Notes: generated from the sequence alone by a model not told the origin. Numbered from the stretch's first letter, positions 12,213-25,489 are shown. The stretch: DNA of 64,000 nt from Buxus sempervirens (GCA_947561395.2 OX387189.1:22754329-22818328); one strand, 5' to 3'. Made by a program: numbers and translations.

Positions 12213-13252
12213 CCTGATTCTTTGTTTTCTTCTTTTTTCTCAGAGACTGGCTGGGTTTTGGAGCTCTGTAACACCTCCCTGGTGTTCCTCAGACTCCCAG
12301 AAGGCCTTTAAACTCATACTGAAATTAATCTAACCTTCCCACAAAAGACTACTCCAGCTCTCCTTTTAAACAAAACCAAGCCCGATGATATATATAAAAA
12401 ATAGCTATAGACTACACAGGGGGTAATGGGGGTGATGGGAGCATGCTTGCAGGCACACAGGCAAGGAATAGCAGGTGGCAGGGGGTTGGGGAGCATGTTG
12501 GCAAGTCTAGCAAACAATAAAACAACAAACCCAAAAAAACAATAACAAACAGAGATCGCCTACGTAAGATGGAAACCTGACTTGCCCCTACGCTTAGACG
12601 GGACTTACGTATTCACGTCAATGAACCGGCAGGGAAAGGAAAGAGAGGGGGGGGTTTACAGGGGTACACAGGACATGCTCGAAGCGAGGGAACAGACTCC
12701 CTTTATTGAATGATACACAAAAAAGAACTCTCCGAACAGTGGCCTTGGTGGTCTAAGGTGGGATGACCAAGCTTCCTACCTCCTCCTGGGGTCTCCCTTA
12801 CCCTCGGAGACCCCCGTGTTACCAAAAATATAAGAACATGCATGTTACAGTAAGGAGAAAGAACAAGTCCGATAACATGCTTAGATAACTCCCATCTTGA
12901 TACATGTGAAATAAAAGTAGGCAGGGAACAATACCTGAGGTTCCGTAAGCTCACGTGCAGGGTGGAGGCTTCTCCTTGAGATGAAAGTGCTGGAGCTCCC
13001 TTCCTTTGAACCTCCAACAGCAACCCTCCTTTTCTTCGGACCTTGGTGCGATGGGGGAGAAGAAGAAGAGGAAAATGGAATGAGGGCATCGGGTGGGGTG
13101 TTCGGGGGCTAGGGAGTCAAGGCCATAGCAACACAGGGTAGGTTCCGGGAACTGAAAGCGAGCCAAAGAAAAGCTTTTCACCGAAAAAATTTCAAAACCT
13201 GAAATGAGCCAACAAAAATTTTCCCAACCCTTTTGCACGAAGTCTCGCGCGG

Positions 13253-13260
13253 CTTTTATA
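13253..13260 (-). promoter_or_regulatory. TATA box of A2
   Basis: The minus strand reads TATAAAAG, about 320 bp upstream of the conserved splice donor, the same spacing as in A6. Confidence 0.55.
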
Positions 13261-13559
13261 GACAAGGGGAATAGGGTCCATCGGGTTGGCGCTGGCACAT
13301 GATTGCCCCGTTTGCGCGAGTGGCAAAATGATGAAAAAATAATAAATGCGGCCGCTAATAGGTCGGAAAATCTGATTTTTTGGATTTAGTCCATGGATAT
13401 TTTCAATTTAATCCGATATTCTTGGATTTTTACAAATTTAGTCCCTAGGATATTTTGTACGTTTGGATATTCACGGATTTAATCCCCGAGATATTTTCCT
13501 GCGCAACTCGCCACGTGTGCAGTATGCCGGTTTTATTGCTCGGAAACTTCGTCAGCTCA

Positions 13560-13990
13560 TATTTTCTCCATCCGGACTCCAATCTGGGCAAACTCAGTTG
13601 TGTTAGAATTGTATCGGAGCCCTCTATCCAATGACCTGGGGGTAGGCATCAGGATCGGATTTTAGCAGAAAGTCAACTTTCGGCTCCCCTTAAGTTTGAC
13701 CGCCTGCAGAACCTTCATCCGGACTCTGATTCCTGCAAACTCAGTTGCGTTGGAACCGTGTTGAGATTCTCTATCCAATGACATAGGGGTAAGCATCTGG
13801 ATCGGGTTTTAGCAGAAAGTCAACTTTCAGCTCCCCTCAAGTTTGACTAGCCACAGAACCTTCATCCAGACTCCGATTCCTGCAAACTTAGTTGCATTGG
13901 ACTCGTGTCAGGATTCTCTATCCAATGACATAAAAGCAAGGTGGCCAACTTTCACTCGATCAAAAAATCAACTTTTGACCCCTCGGGGTT
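13560..13990. repeat. 147-bp tandem units in the A2 U3
   Basis: Three diverged copies carry the landmark AACTCAGTTG, then 'ctctatcc' and 'gtcaacttt'. The landmarks are 147 bp apart. Confidence 0.85.
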
Positions 13991-15981
13991 TGACTTTTTG
14001 TCCAAGGTTTGCATTTCCGGCTCTTCTGGGTGCGCAAAAATGAGGTGCTTACACACAGTTCGGCAGGTAGACTTCAAAACCGATCTTTTTATTTTGAGCA
14101 GTTATTGAGTGATTTAGATTCCGGGCCAACAAGAAGTTAGCCCAGATGGAATGCTGCTCATCAGTTATTGGGTTAGCCATAGAAAGAAAGCCAGGTGCCC
14201 TTGTGGAAACCTTGAAAAGGGTCCATGGATAATGTTTGAGCTCAAAAAAGAAGTAAAAACATTCCGAAACAAAGTGGTCAACAAGATCACCATCCAGGCA
14301 TGAGTGACCAAAGAATTCGGAGTATAAATGACATTCAACACGAGTGAGGAACTAGGTTGGGAAATATTGATATAACCAAAACTGGAGAAACCATAGAGGA
14401 CCCTCAGAACTTTTGTAATTACTAGCGACAAGCTCCTGCAAGGCACGATACAAGGCAGACAGGAAGAAGGGGCGAAGGCAATTTGGGAGTCTGCCATGAT
14501 CAGCCGGACCAACGGGATATACACTATAGTAACCCCTTCAGCTTTGGAACAAAAGACGAAGTTACAAAAGAAATAGAGAAGAAAAAAGGAATGTTCCTTC
14601 TCTGCAGCCAAAATAGCTTCATCAGGATCATCAAAGTCATCAGAACGAAATGGGTTACAATCCTCAAGATAGGATCGGTAAGAAGGGCGAAGTGTTATTT
14701 ATGAAGAATCCTTATTCTTCTTAATGGCAATGTTCCCCGGTAGGTAAGAGAAAACACCAAGATCTGACATGCAATATCTAACCTCGTGACCTATTGGGAG
14801 AAGGCTAGTGATAAAACAAACATCCATGATAGTGGGGGTCATCAGCCCACATGGAAAATTGAAGGTATTGGTCTGGGCATTCCAAAATAAGCAAGCTGTG
14901 TATAGCAAATTTGTATGAATCGGAATCTTACGACGTAAGAACTAGATCATATCGTAAATACCTGTCTTCCGCCAAGTTTCTGAAAAACGTGGCTCTAGCC
15001 GCTCTACCCAGGACACCTAGTTGGTATGAACGACTGGCCAGCCTCTATTAGGGAAGGTTCGGCCAAGAGGTCTTGTACTGTTAAGAGGAAGAGGTCCCTT
15101 TATCTCCCTAAACGGGACATCTAGAGGGGCATCACTGGCATTGAAAAGGGGCCGACAACTATCAATTGATCAAAGATTTCGAACGGGAAGTCGTAAGCTA
15201 TGATGTTGCCCGCCATGGAAAGAGAAGAAAAAGGACAAGAAAGAAATAGTCGAAAGGAAACAAGGAAGGTGAAAGTAGAAAAACGTGTAACGCCAAGGAT
15301 TCGAGTTACTTAGTCAAACCGTAACTCATATCCAAAGGGTTAATTTTTCATACAAGATCGATATATCAAAGTGAAGGAGAAAATGAAATAAGTAATAGTC
15401 TACTAAATCAGAGTCAACTACAATCCCAAACTCAATATAGAATACCATATATCAAGTCTAACTCACATGATACAAGCATCTACCCTCTGGTATCGTCCTC
15501 TCCAAGATCTTAAAACAAAACAAAATGGAATGAGATATGAATATCTCAGCAAGTAACACATGCATGCTAAAATACATTTTATTAGTTCTAAAACATGAAT
15601 CAGTTATAAAATATATGTAAGCACCTCATTTTTGCACTTCTGGAAGTGCCGGAAATAAAAACCCTAGCTGAAAGGTCAAACCCTGAGGGGGCAAAGGTTG
15701 ACTTTTTGATCAAGTGATAATTGACCACCTTTCTCTATCTCAGTGGATAGAAAATCCCAACATGGTTCTAACGCGATTAAGTTTGCAGGAATCGGAGCCT
15801 AGATGGAGAAGATATGAGCAAAACAATCCCAAGGGCAAATCAGCCAAAGTTTAATATCTTAATTAAACTAATTAAGATAAATGGGAAATAATAATAATTG
15901 GGGAAGTCTAATTCACCCGAGTGGATGGCTTAGTCACCTCAGCTGTCAACTCAACCAAAAAAAAAGGAGAGAGAAAAAGGC

Positions 15982-16232
15982 AACCGCATATGGTGTGCGG
16001 TTGATTTTTTTCGACCACCGTTCGCGCAAGCCAATTAGCGCAAGCGATGGACGAAAAGCAACCGCACTGTAAGTGCGGTTTGCTTTTCATCAGACTGTGC
16101 CTACGCAAGTTTGTCCCCTAATCATTGTTAAAAAAACGTGGCCGAACCGCACATAGCATGCGGTTTAGACCAAACCGCACAGTATGTGCGGTTGTGACCA
16201 AACTGCACACAACCGCACTGAGTATGAGGTTT
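15982..16232. repeat. AACCGCAC/GTGCGGTT hairpin array in A4
   Basis: Five to six inverted pairs with AACCGCA(C/T) and (G/A)TGCGGTT arms and short loops lie immediately upstream of the TATA box. A similar array stands at 25229-25468 in A7. Confidence 0.85.
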
Positions 16233-16245
16233 TGTCCCTGTGTTC

Positions 16246-16253
16246 TATAAATA
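16246..16253 (+). promoter_or_regulatory. TATA box of A4
   Basis: TATAAATA is followed by a C/T-rich leader and 'ccttgctgatctcc'. The same context (TTCTATAAATAGAAAATCCG) is present in A7. Confidence 0.65.
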
Positions 16254-18745
16254 GAAAATCCGAACAGTAGACAAGGGTTGGCCATTCCTTGCTGATCTCC
16301 ATTTCTTCTCCCCCAATACCTCTTATCCGAAAGCCTTCCTTTTGCCCCACCTTGCTTCCCCAAACTCAAAACACTCTTCTTTTGACCATCCTACCCCTCT
16401 CCCTCTCTGCTTCCCCACTCAAGAACTTGGAGAAGAAGAGGAAAAGCTGCTGTTGGTGCTAAAAGGAGGAGTTCCAGCCACTTTGTTAGCCCCCAAGGGG
16501 GTTGAAATACACTTCTCCAGGGTTTCTAAACCCTAAGTAATGTTCTCCATTACACTTTGTTTAACATAAGTTGAAATGAGCTGGTTTAGTGTCCATTAGC
16601 TTGTTTAGTGTTCATAGCATGCATCTATCCTTTTTGGCTCTCTCTCTTCCCTTGTTTGTGATCCCACTAATATAAGAGAGTCCCCCATGGTGAGAGGGGG
16701 ACCATACATTTGGTACCAAGGGAGGTGTGCGCGCATCGGAAACGCGACACAAGAAAAATTCGGAGTCCCCACCACCTGATGGGGTGCAGGCGGACACCTG
16801 GATGCCTAAGTTAGTCTATTTTGGGCTTTGGCCTACGGCTTGAGATTCTAAGTAGGGTCTCGATTGTGGTCTGGGGAAGTGCGTAGACACCCCAATCCAC
16901 CCCGTCAGATGACGGGTCCCGTGGGTTCCCTGGTTTGAGTCAGCTTGCTTTGGTTTCTCACCCGATTCCTAATCCGATATGCAAATTGGTTAAGTCTGTC
17001 GGGACCACTTGAGTGGTGTGGGTCCCTTTAATTGATTTTATCTTGCTTAATTTAGGTGATCTGAGTCGGATTGGGTGAGCCTCGTTGGAAGGCCCACGGT
17101 GTCCTTGGTGGGCTTGACTAAGCCCACATGCCTCTGGTGGGCCTCTGTCTAATCCTAGGAGGCCCTTTAGGCTTAGGCTTAATGAATTGCTTTTACTTAG
17201 TTCATTCAAGTTGGAGACTTAGTGATTTTCAGGCCATAAGTGGGTCGGCATTAGTTTGCAGGCCCTTGGGTGGGCCCCCATATTGGTTGCCGAAAAATGT
17301 TTTGATTTACCTTTGTTTATCTTTGCAAAAATGCACTGAGTATTGAGCTTGGGGCCCGTGGTCCAGTTTTGGGCTTGAAAGTCCGGTTCTTTGAAGTCTA
17401 GGGTTTGCACCCTAACTTGGTTGATTAGTAGGCTTTGGCGGGCCTGATAGGCCCTAGCCCTTGGTCTCGGCCAAACCACACAATTCAAATACTCATTCCG
17501 CACAACAAGGTTCGGGTGGGCCGCATTGGGTTTGGCCCGCCCGGTTCAATTAGTTCACTTTATTTAACTTACTTGCATGCTTTTGGGATTTATCGGGCTT
17601 GGTGGGCCCCATTGGAAGGCCCACAGGTGTACCAAGTTGGACCGGCGGTCCAGGTCCCAAGTTGCTGCTGCTTCCAACAGCAGCTAAGGTGGACCAAGAC
17701 CGTGGCTACGGGGTGGGAGCATGCTTGTTAGGCCACAAAATAGCGAGTTAAAAGGGGCAAGGGGAGGGGGGCATGTTAGGATTACAAAACAGTGAATGTG
17801 CCGAGGCCAAGAGGGATGCATCAGTGCACACACGGCGGCAGCAAGTTGGCCGAGTAAACACAAAACACAGCAACAATAGTGCGGTTAAAATCGTGACAGA
17901 TCATGTGAGAATGATAGTAAAAATCCCATGCATGCATTCCCAAAATAAATCCCCATCAATGCGTCAAACATGGGGCCTAACATATATGCATGCAAAGGGA
18001 TGATTTAGCATGCATAAACAACCAAGTGCAACTAAAGGAGTCTTGCACTTATTAACAAAAGAATCCACATGACAACTCTATGTAACCTCTTCCCCTAACC
18101 TTAAAAATGCTTAGAGAAAGGTGATGAAAGGGGATTATATGGGGGTACATGAGAAGAGCTATTAGTGGGGGACATGTTTCCTCCTTTAATGGAATAAACC
18201 ACTACCAAGAACATGAAAAATAACATGCTGGACCTGCAATTGGAGGCACTTTAAAAGACTTGTGACAACCTCATTCATACTCCCCTAGAACCACACGACC
18301 ACCTCAGCTCTCCCTTGGAGATTTTCTTATGACAAGATGAGGAACAACGCATGGAGATCCCATAAAAGTAACTTAAAACATGGTAGAGACTACATGGACA
18401 AAAAATCATGCAAGTGAGCTTATTTTCATATATGTCATGTAGAATCTAATGGAGAACATTACCTGGGGGTTCTTGAACCCTTGAGCAAGGTGGAGATGTT
18501 CCCTTGAGGTGGTACAGCAGCTGGAGACCTTCCTCCTTGACAGCAACAGCAGTGGATCCTTCTTATGTTGGGGTGCAAGTGATGAGAAGGAAGGTGGGAG
18601 GAGGGTGAAGTGCCTTGGGGTGGTGTTGTGGGGCTATGGAGGGCAAAGAGAGTTGAAGAAGGGAGGATTTGGGTGGGAAAGAGTGGTGGATGAAAGCTGA
18701 GAAACAGCCAAAGAAGCCAACCCCCGGAAATGGGCTATTGTTGGC

Positions 18746-18753
18746 CTTTTATA
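18746..18753 (-). promoter_or_regulatory. TATA box of A3, within an inverted repeat
   Basis: TATAAAAG on the minus strand sits between arms GTTGGCC (18740-18746) and GGCCAAC (18754-18760). Other copies lack these arms. Confidence 0.5.
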
Positions 18754-18765
18754 GGCCAACTTAAT

Positions 18766-19012
18766 GTATCCTGCAACTCAGGCCGGATACACTAACCCTT
18801 GTTCATAGCCGGCCACTATGGCCGGCTACACATGTGTCCCTTTGTATCCGGCATTAAATGTCGGATACAAAACACAATTATTCGAAAATTAAATGCCGTC
18901 GCGAATTTGTCGAGCGATCGGCACGAATCTCGCCGATCAATCTTCTTGTATCCGATGAATAGTGTCGGATATACACAAGGGTATGTGTATCCGACATATT
19001 TGGTCGGATACA
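18766..19012. repeat. GTATCC/GGATAC hairpin array in A3
   Basis: The pairs include GTATCCTGC/GCCGGATAC with loop AACTCAG, CAGCCGGCC/GGCCGGCTA, GTATCCGGC/GTCGGATAC, and further pairs to 19012. The array lies just upstream of the TATA box in the transcription direction. Confidence 0.85.
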
Positions 19013-21588
19013 AATCGAAAAATTATGGATTTGCCCTTCGACTTGACCGATTCGACCGATTTGACACTTTCGGATATCTACGGATTGCCCCCTGCGAATT
19101 TTGGTTTAGTCCCTGAGATTTTTAGCAACTTTTGGATATTTAAGATTTAGTCCCTGAGATATTTTGCTGCGTTGGTTTCCACGTGTGCAGTTCTTGTGCC
19201 ACATGTGCAGTTTCCGGTTTTGCTGCTCGGAAACTTCGACAGCTCATATCTCCTTCATCCGGATTCCGATTTGAGCAAACTCAGTTGCGTTGGACTCATG
19301 TCGGAGCCCTCTATCCAATGATGTAGAGCTAAGCACCTGGCACGGGGTTCGAAAAAAGTCAACTTTCGGCTCCCCCTTTAGTTTGACCGGCCCACAGAAC
19401 CTTCATCCGGACTCCGATTCTAGCAAACTCAGTTGCGTTGGACTCGTGTCGGGATTCTCTATCTATTGAGATAAAGCAAAGTAGCCAATTATCACTTGAT
19501 CAACAGGTCAAATTTCGACCCCTCAGGTTTTGACTTTTTAGTCGGGTTTTACATTTTTGGCTTTTCTGGGAGCGCAAAAATGAGGTGCTTACAGGAGGGT
19601 GAGAGACTTTCTCGAATACTTGTAGACCATTTAAGCTACTATTTTGATGTGTTTTGATTACTTTTGGGGGGAGCATGTTCCCTCTTGCATGGCCAATCCG
19701 TTGTACCCCTATGTAACCCCCCTTCTCTTCCTTTCTTAGCAATTTAGTTTTGCACCCAATGAGGTACTGGTTTTGGCATGTTTAGGGATGGTAAAATATG
19801 CATGTTTGTATGTGTGAGCATGATCCCCTCCTCCCTTTAGTATGCTGTTGTTTTGAATCCTTAACATGCCCCCCTTGGCCCCTTTTAACTTATTGTATTT
19901 GTATGCTAGCATGCTCCCAACCTAGCTACTGTTATGCGCCCATTTGCTTGTTGTTATGTGGCAGGAAAGTAACAAAGGCAGGGACACTCGAGTCCTCACT
20001 TCCCTGCTGGTCGTGGTGTAAAAAGGGGAGAGGCAAGCCCAGGGCCTTCTCCCCTCCCCCTTTGCGCGAATCTTAGAGCTCAAGAGAGACCAAAGGAGGG
20101 GTGTTCCCCTCTCTGAACCACTGTGGGCCCCCACAGAGGCCTACACGACTGTGGGACACCCAGGAAAGAAGCCGAGCTAGATCCCGAGGCCACTTCGGCC
20201 TTTCCTGGATTTTCAGGCCCAAACCACATACTCAGAGCGGTTCGGGCGAAACCGCACTTGATTTGCAGTTGTGCCTTGACTGCATAGAATGTGCGGTCAG
20301 TTCCCAGAAACCCTTAAAAATCCATTTTGGGACCCGGTTGGACTCAATCCCATCCGAATGCACATGACCCGACTTATGGGGTTTTTTAGGGTCAACCCAA
20401 ATCCATTTTGAGACTGTGGGCCCGGATGGGCCCACCCTGGCTTTGTGGGCCCTCCAATGGGGCCCACCCAATCAGACTCATTTCATTCTAAGCTAAAAAT
20501 ATAAAAATCAAGTAAAGGGACCCACATCGCTCAAGTGATCCCGCCAGACTTAACCAAATTGAATGTTGGATTAGGAATCGGGTGAGTGAGAGACTAAAGT
20601 TGACTCCAACCAGGAAAACCTATGGGACCTGTCATTTGACAAGGTGAACCGAGGTGTCCATGGACTTCCCTGAACGGTAACTGAGAACTTGCTGAGAATA
20701 TCTAGCCGCATACCAATCCTTAATAGACAAACATAGACACCCAAGTGTTTGCCTGCACCCTATCAGGCAATGGCACGCACCTTTTCCGTGCGCCTCGCCG
20801 ATGCGGCGTTTCGACGTGCGCACAATGTATATATTAGTGACGGTAACAAGAATAATCCGAATCCATCATGTAAACCAAACAATAATAGATATGTATGTGA
20901 AAACAATAATATCGATCAAAGTTAATAAGTCACAGTAGAACTCATAAGATAAGACTGCCTTTAACTAGAGTAAAGTCAATGTCCACAATGCCACCTCCCG
21001 GCTTAGGTGCGAAGCTGAGTACACGATCATCATCTTATTGTGGGAGAACCCAACCAGTACAGTGAAGGGTTGGCACGTACTAACCAGTCACAGTCCGAGT
21101 ACACGATAAAATGAGGGAAAGCCGCAGCCCACCAGTACAGAGAAGGCCTCATCAAGTACACGATGGAACGCGTGCACGAACAAAGAGTTACATCTAGCAA
21201 AGAACAATCCTTCCCACTATCTACCTCCTAAATGGATCCATATCGAGCTATGGCAACTAGACTCGAAAACACAAAACCAAATACGATATTTAGTAAGCAC
21301 AAACTCGACTCAACATAATCATCTCATCCGGAGTACACGGGGCATCCCTGAGTACTCAGAGGAATTAAAAATCCAAAACCAAATCTCAATCTCAAGTTTA
21401 ATTATAAATTCCAAATTCATTGTTACATCTCGTGATAGTTTAAGACATTGTAAGTACTACCATAAAATTACTTTATTTTGAAATTAGTAACCAAATATCT
21501 TTAATAAACTTATTCTTATAACATGTGTAAAAATTCTTTATTAAAATAGTTTTTAGATTAATTCCAGAGGAAAAACTTTTGAGTTAGT

Positions 21589-24269
21589 TGTAACGCCTCG
21601 AATCCGGGTTACGTGAACTAAACCGTAACTCGTCACCGAAAGGTTACTTTTTCCACACAGGATCGCTATATCAAAGTAAAGGAAACATGAACAAACAATT
21701 AAATATATAATCAAGGTCAACTAAAACACAACTCAAACTAAAATATCAAGCCTAATCTAAACTCACTTGATTCCATCATTTACCCGGCGATATCGACCTT
21801 TCCAAGATCTGAAAACAAAACAAAACAAAACCGTATAAGATACGAATATCTCAGTAAGTAGCACATGCATGCTCATAAACATTTTTTTAACAATTCTAAA
21901 ATATGATTCAGATTAAAGAAAATATGCATCAGTGACAATAACACAGAATAACATGGATAAAACGAATAATCCCACGATAATACATCAATAGATACAAGAT
22001 AACTAGAATAATTCTGCATGTCAATCAAATCCGAGTGTCAAATCATAAATCAAAAAGTCATAGCAGGACTCATGGAGTAAGATTGCCTTTAACTAGGATA
22101 ATATCATTGTCCACTATGCCACCTCCCGGTTTAGGCGCGAAGCCGAGTACATGATCATCGTCTTATTACGGGAGAACCCCACCAGTACAGAGAGGGGTTG
22201 GCATGTACTATCCAATCATAGTTTGAGTACACGATAAAATGAGGGACAGCCGCAGCCTCCCAGTGCAGGGCAAGCCTCATCGAGTACACGATGGAACACG
22301 CGTGCGTGGACAAAGAATTACAACTAGCAAAGAATAATCCTTTCCAATACCTAGCTCCTAAATGGATCCATATAGTGCTATGCCCACTAGCCTCTAAAAT
22401 CAAAACCAAACATGAAAATCTAGCAAACACTACTCATCTCAATCTCAAACATATCATCCCGAGTACACAGGGCATCTCTGAGTACACAAAGGCAACAACA
22501 TCCCAAGTACATGGGGCATCTCCGAGTACACGGAGGTAAGATATCCATAGTACATGGGGCATCTGAATCCATCTCTCCAAGTACATGGAGGAAAAACAAA
22601 TCAAATTCAAAATCCAAATCCTTTTCATATTCAGCTTAAAATCTCATTCATAAAATCTGCAGGAAAACCCAATTCAATGTAATTCTTTCCAAAATCATGT
22701 CATAAAATTCTCAAAACACCTCTTGGATGAGTGGAATAGTCTTAGGATCCCCAATAGGTGCCATGGCCCATCTTGCTCTTAGAAGGCCTCACCAGAATCA
22801 CTTGGTGGACGCTTGCTAGACAAGGATACTAGTCTTGCAAAAGCTACTCCGATACACTATCTAGTTTAAATATATTTCCTTAATCACAACTAAGCCCACT
22901 AACATAAAAATACAACTTCTAACTCAAATTGACGAAATCTATTCAATATCCAGTATACACTGATAATTATCTCAATCTCTAAAGTGAAAAATCATATTCA
23001 CGCCCAATCATTATATTTGGCCAAACCACCCTTTTATGTCACAAGTAACTTTCCATCTTACTTCCCAAATAGGTAATAATCACATCCATGCAAGATTTTT
23101 AATAAGAAATTCTAGAAATCAAAATGACAAATTTTCAAACTTTAACAAAAACTAAGGCTAGATGATTCCCCTGCAGGATTAAACTGCCAATTCAATTTTA
23201 GAGGACTAAATTTTCAGAGTTGAAACTTGGTGTAGTTATCAATTCTTTTTCTCAACTCTTACCTAAAATTTTTATTATTCTTAAAAATATGAACTAGCTT
23301 TTCATTAGTGTGTGTTTCACACCAAAAATTTAATATGTTGAACATATGACTAATTTTTCAATACAGTATAAGTTTTATACTAAAACTTAATTACTTTCTA
23401 AAAATAAAACTAAAATTTTATTACTATATGATGTTTTGCATCAAAATTTAATTATATTTGAAAAACTCATCATCTCCAACGAACAGCGAACTAGTGCGGT
23501 AAATCCTATACTATGATGATTTTTCATGTTCAACACAAATTACCAAATGACTTGAAATCAATTGCAATCATCTAATATCACATTAAACTAATTTTTAAGC
23601 ATACTAATGTAAATTAAACATGAGAAATTCAACATTTAAGAAATCTCTACAAATTCCACAAACGTGACAACAAGAATAGAGAAACGAAAACACTACTTAC
23701 CATCAGCCCTCTTCTTTTCCTCTTCCCTCCTCCTTCCCTTCTTCTTTCTTCTCCCTTCTCCTTCCTCTGTTTTCTCCTTCACCTTGTGCTTGCGCCCCTT
23801 TTCTTCTAACCCTTGATGAGCCCCCCCACTAACCAACTAAACAAATGAAAATGAGAACCCTCGGGTTCTCTCTTCAATTTGTATAATATTTTTAAATAAA
23901 TCACTTAAATTGGTTTAAATGAACCACGAACTGAACCCCCACTAAACCGAACCCCAGCAAATTAATTGATTAACCCATTAAACCTCTAAATCAAACCCAA
24001 CTAAATAAAATGATTCTTTTCCTCCAATAAGGTAATTCAATTTAAACCCATTACACCTAAACCAACTAAATCGAATTCTAACACCTAAACCGATTCACTT
24101 GAATGAACCAATCCAACAAAACCTAACCAAATCAATTTAACTTGTTTACTTAAAGCAAAACCCACCCAATTAAGCCTTTTCTTTAAAATTGGATTTAGGT
24201 AACCTCATTAAATCCTTTAATCCCCTATTTACCCTTAATTAAAATTTCTTAAAAATGCAGGGTTTTACA
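21589..24269 (-). mobile_element. LTR B4 (family B) within B3
   Basis: The ends are TGTAACGCCTCG and AGGGTTTTACA. It is closely similar to B3 (shared 'gcgaagccgagtacatgatcatcgtcttatt'). The flanks TTAGT and CTATT do not give a convincing target duplication, so it may be an old solo LTR or a product of recombination. No internal region is present. Confidence 0.75.
22440..22600. repeat. Short direct repeats in B4
   Basis: Units around 'gagtacacggggcatctc' recur at least four times ('agtacacagggcatc', 'agtacatggggcatc'), at the LTR position where B1 and B5 hold the 'cctactcagggtttcgg' array. Confidence 0.7.
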
Positions 24270-25228
24270 CTATTCCAATTAAAAATACTACCATAAATAA
24301 AAAACACGAATTTTATAACAATTAAATTCTATTATTCAGTGGTCGCTTGGCTCGGCGCTTAGGCGCCTGTGCTAAGCGACCATAATATTTTGTAATGCTT
24401 AGGTCACCTGGCACAATGCCCAGGCAATGTGCTAGGCGCCCTTGATAATTTTCAACCACTTGATCACTTGGCCTAGGCTCCCAGGTTGAGCAATCCCTGT
24501 AAAACATGAACTCTTAAAAATCTCCTTTTTGTAACTTTAATATCATGACCTCTGACCTAAATTCAATTCTCCAAATCACTTCCTCTATCATCTATAGCAA
24601 TTTAATAACACATTTACACATTCATAGGTTTAATTAAAACAAAACTTCATCAATTCCTAATTCATCTCCGAATAAACTTCCGAAATAGAGGTTTCCTTTC
24701 AAAATCATGATCAAGCATCAATTGCATGAAAATTAAGATTGTAATTCAGAGTTTGAAGGGTGATACTTACCTCTGTAAGTCCAATTCGAACTCAAATCAC
24801 TCCAGGAATCAAATCTAGCCTTCCACCACAATAATTCCACTTATTTGCTGAAATTTATAGAAATTTTCATCAAAACTCCAGATCTAATTGTAAGCACCCA
24901 AATTTTGATCAAACCAAAATATGCTAAAATGATAGCCCCAGCGGGAAGGTCAAATCCTAAGGAGCAAAAAGTGACTTTTTGCCTAAGCCCAAATTGATTG
25001 CTATACTCTATCTCAATGGGTAGAGAATCCCAACATGGTTCCAACGCAATTAAGTTTGCATGAATCGGAGCCCAGATGGAAAAGATATGAGCAAAGCAAT
25101 CCTAAGGGCAAATCAGTCAAAGTTTAAAATGTCTTAATCAAACTAGTTAAGATAAATGTGAAATAATAAAAAATTGGAGGAGCATGATTCAACTCAAGCC
25201 AAAAGGGGGAGAGAAAAAGATTTACCGC

Positions 25229-25468
25229 AACCGCACACAATATGCGGTTGATTTTTTCAGCCACCGTTTGTGCAAGCCAATCACAACACGCGGTGGACGA
25301 AAAGCAACCGCACTTACAGTGCGGTTCACTTTTCGTCATCCTGCACCTGTGGCAGTTTGTCCCCTAATGATTGCTGAAAAGATGTGGTCGAACTGCACAT
25401 ACCCTGCGGTTTTGACCAAACCACATGTACTGTGCAGTTTCGGCCAAACCGCACTGTATGTGTGGTTT
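25229..25468. repeat. AACCGCAC/GTGCGGTT hairpin array in A7
   Basis: Inverted pairs such as AACCGCACAC/ATGCGGTT and AACCGCAC/GTGCGGTT end about 14 bp before the TATA box. Confidence 0.85.
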
Positions 25469-25481
25469 TGTCTCTGTGTTC

Positions 25482-25489
25482 TATAAATA
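25482..25489 (+). promoter_or_regulatory. TATA box of A7
   Basis: TATAAATA lies in the same context as in A4. The transcript would splice at the donor about 268 bp downstream. Confidence 0.65.

Larger units (their letters stand above)
10842..14053 (-). mobile_element. Solo LTR A2 inside PMD pseudogene a
   Basis: The ends are TGTGCGTGCG (left) and GTGCTTACA (right), flanked by CACAA and CACAG, which match 4 of 5. The PMD reading frame is restored if it is removed, which independently confirms the boundaries. It contains three 147-bp units (landmarks 13591, 13738, 13885), a G-box at 13512-13517, a minus TATA box at 13253-13260, and a donor at 12933-12934. Confidence 0.9.
9161..15216 (-). pseudogene. 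PMD protein pseudogene a, split by solo LTR A2
   Basis: A likely start codon lies at 15216-15214. The N-terminal piece (15216-14054) shows PMD marks: GLMTPTIMDVCFITSLLPIG (about 14840-14780), FCNFVFCSKAEGV, and GPLWFLQFWLYQYFP followed by a stop. The frame reaches FEVYLPN at 14054, and removing A2 plus one duplication lets it continue as CVSKQFCCA from 10841. Downstream are PHLPVISGSRLDFSEWW, a donor near 10534, an exon of about 10499-10365 (PPPPLPKRPRLE, donor GTGAAC), an acceptor CGCTCAG at 10283, and a final exon ending at 9161. The final exon is acidic, then coiled-coil (residues such as EINDSVADIDRQIELLQNKR). Several in-frame stops make it non-functional. The intron-exon layout argues for a spliced gene rather than a retrocopy. 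Confidence 0.8.
16726..19593 (-). mobile_element. Solo LTR A3 inserted in A4
   Basis: TGTGCGCGC at the left and GTGCTTACA at the right are flanked by perfect GGAGG repeats (16721-16725 and 19594-19598). It is minus-oriented and 2,868 bp long. It has two 148-bp units (landmarks 19278, 19426), a G-box at 19180-19185, a hairpin array, a TATA box and a donor at 18461-18462. It is the youngest layer at this spot. Confidence 0.92.
15616..20824 (+). mobile_element. Solo LTR A4, interrupted by A3
   Basis: The plus-strand LTR runs from TGTAAGCACCTC (15616) to GACGTGCGCACA (20824). The flanks ATATA (15611-15615) and ATGTA (20825-20829) match 4 of 5. Without A3 it is about 2.3 kb. It carries an AACCGCAC/GTGCGGTT hairpin array directly before a TATA box. 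The splice donor site is damaged: it reads CTAAG|TAATG, one G short. Confidence 0.85.

Noticed and set aside
14483-14704. Plus-strand ORF
   Set aside because: It is antisense to the PMD pseudogene, which has recognisable motifs on the minus strand.
21584-24274. Target-site duplication for B4
   Set aside because: TTAGT against CTATT matches only 3 of 5, no better than chance.
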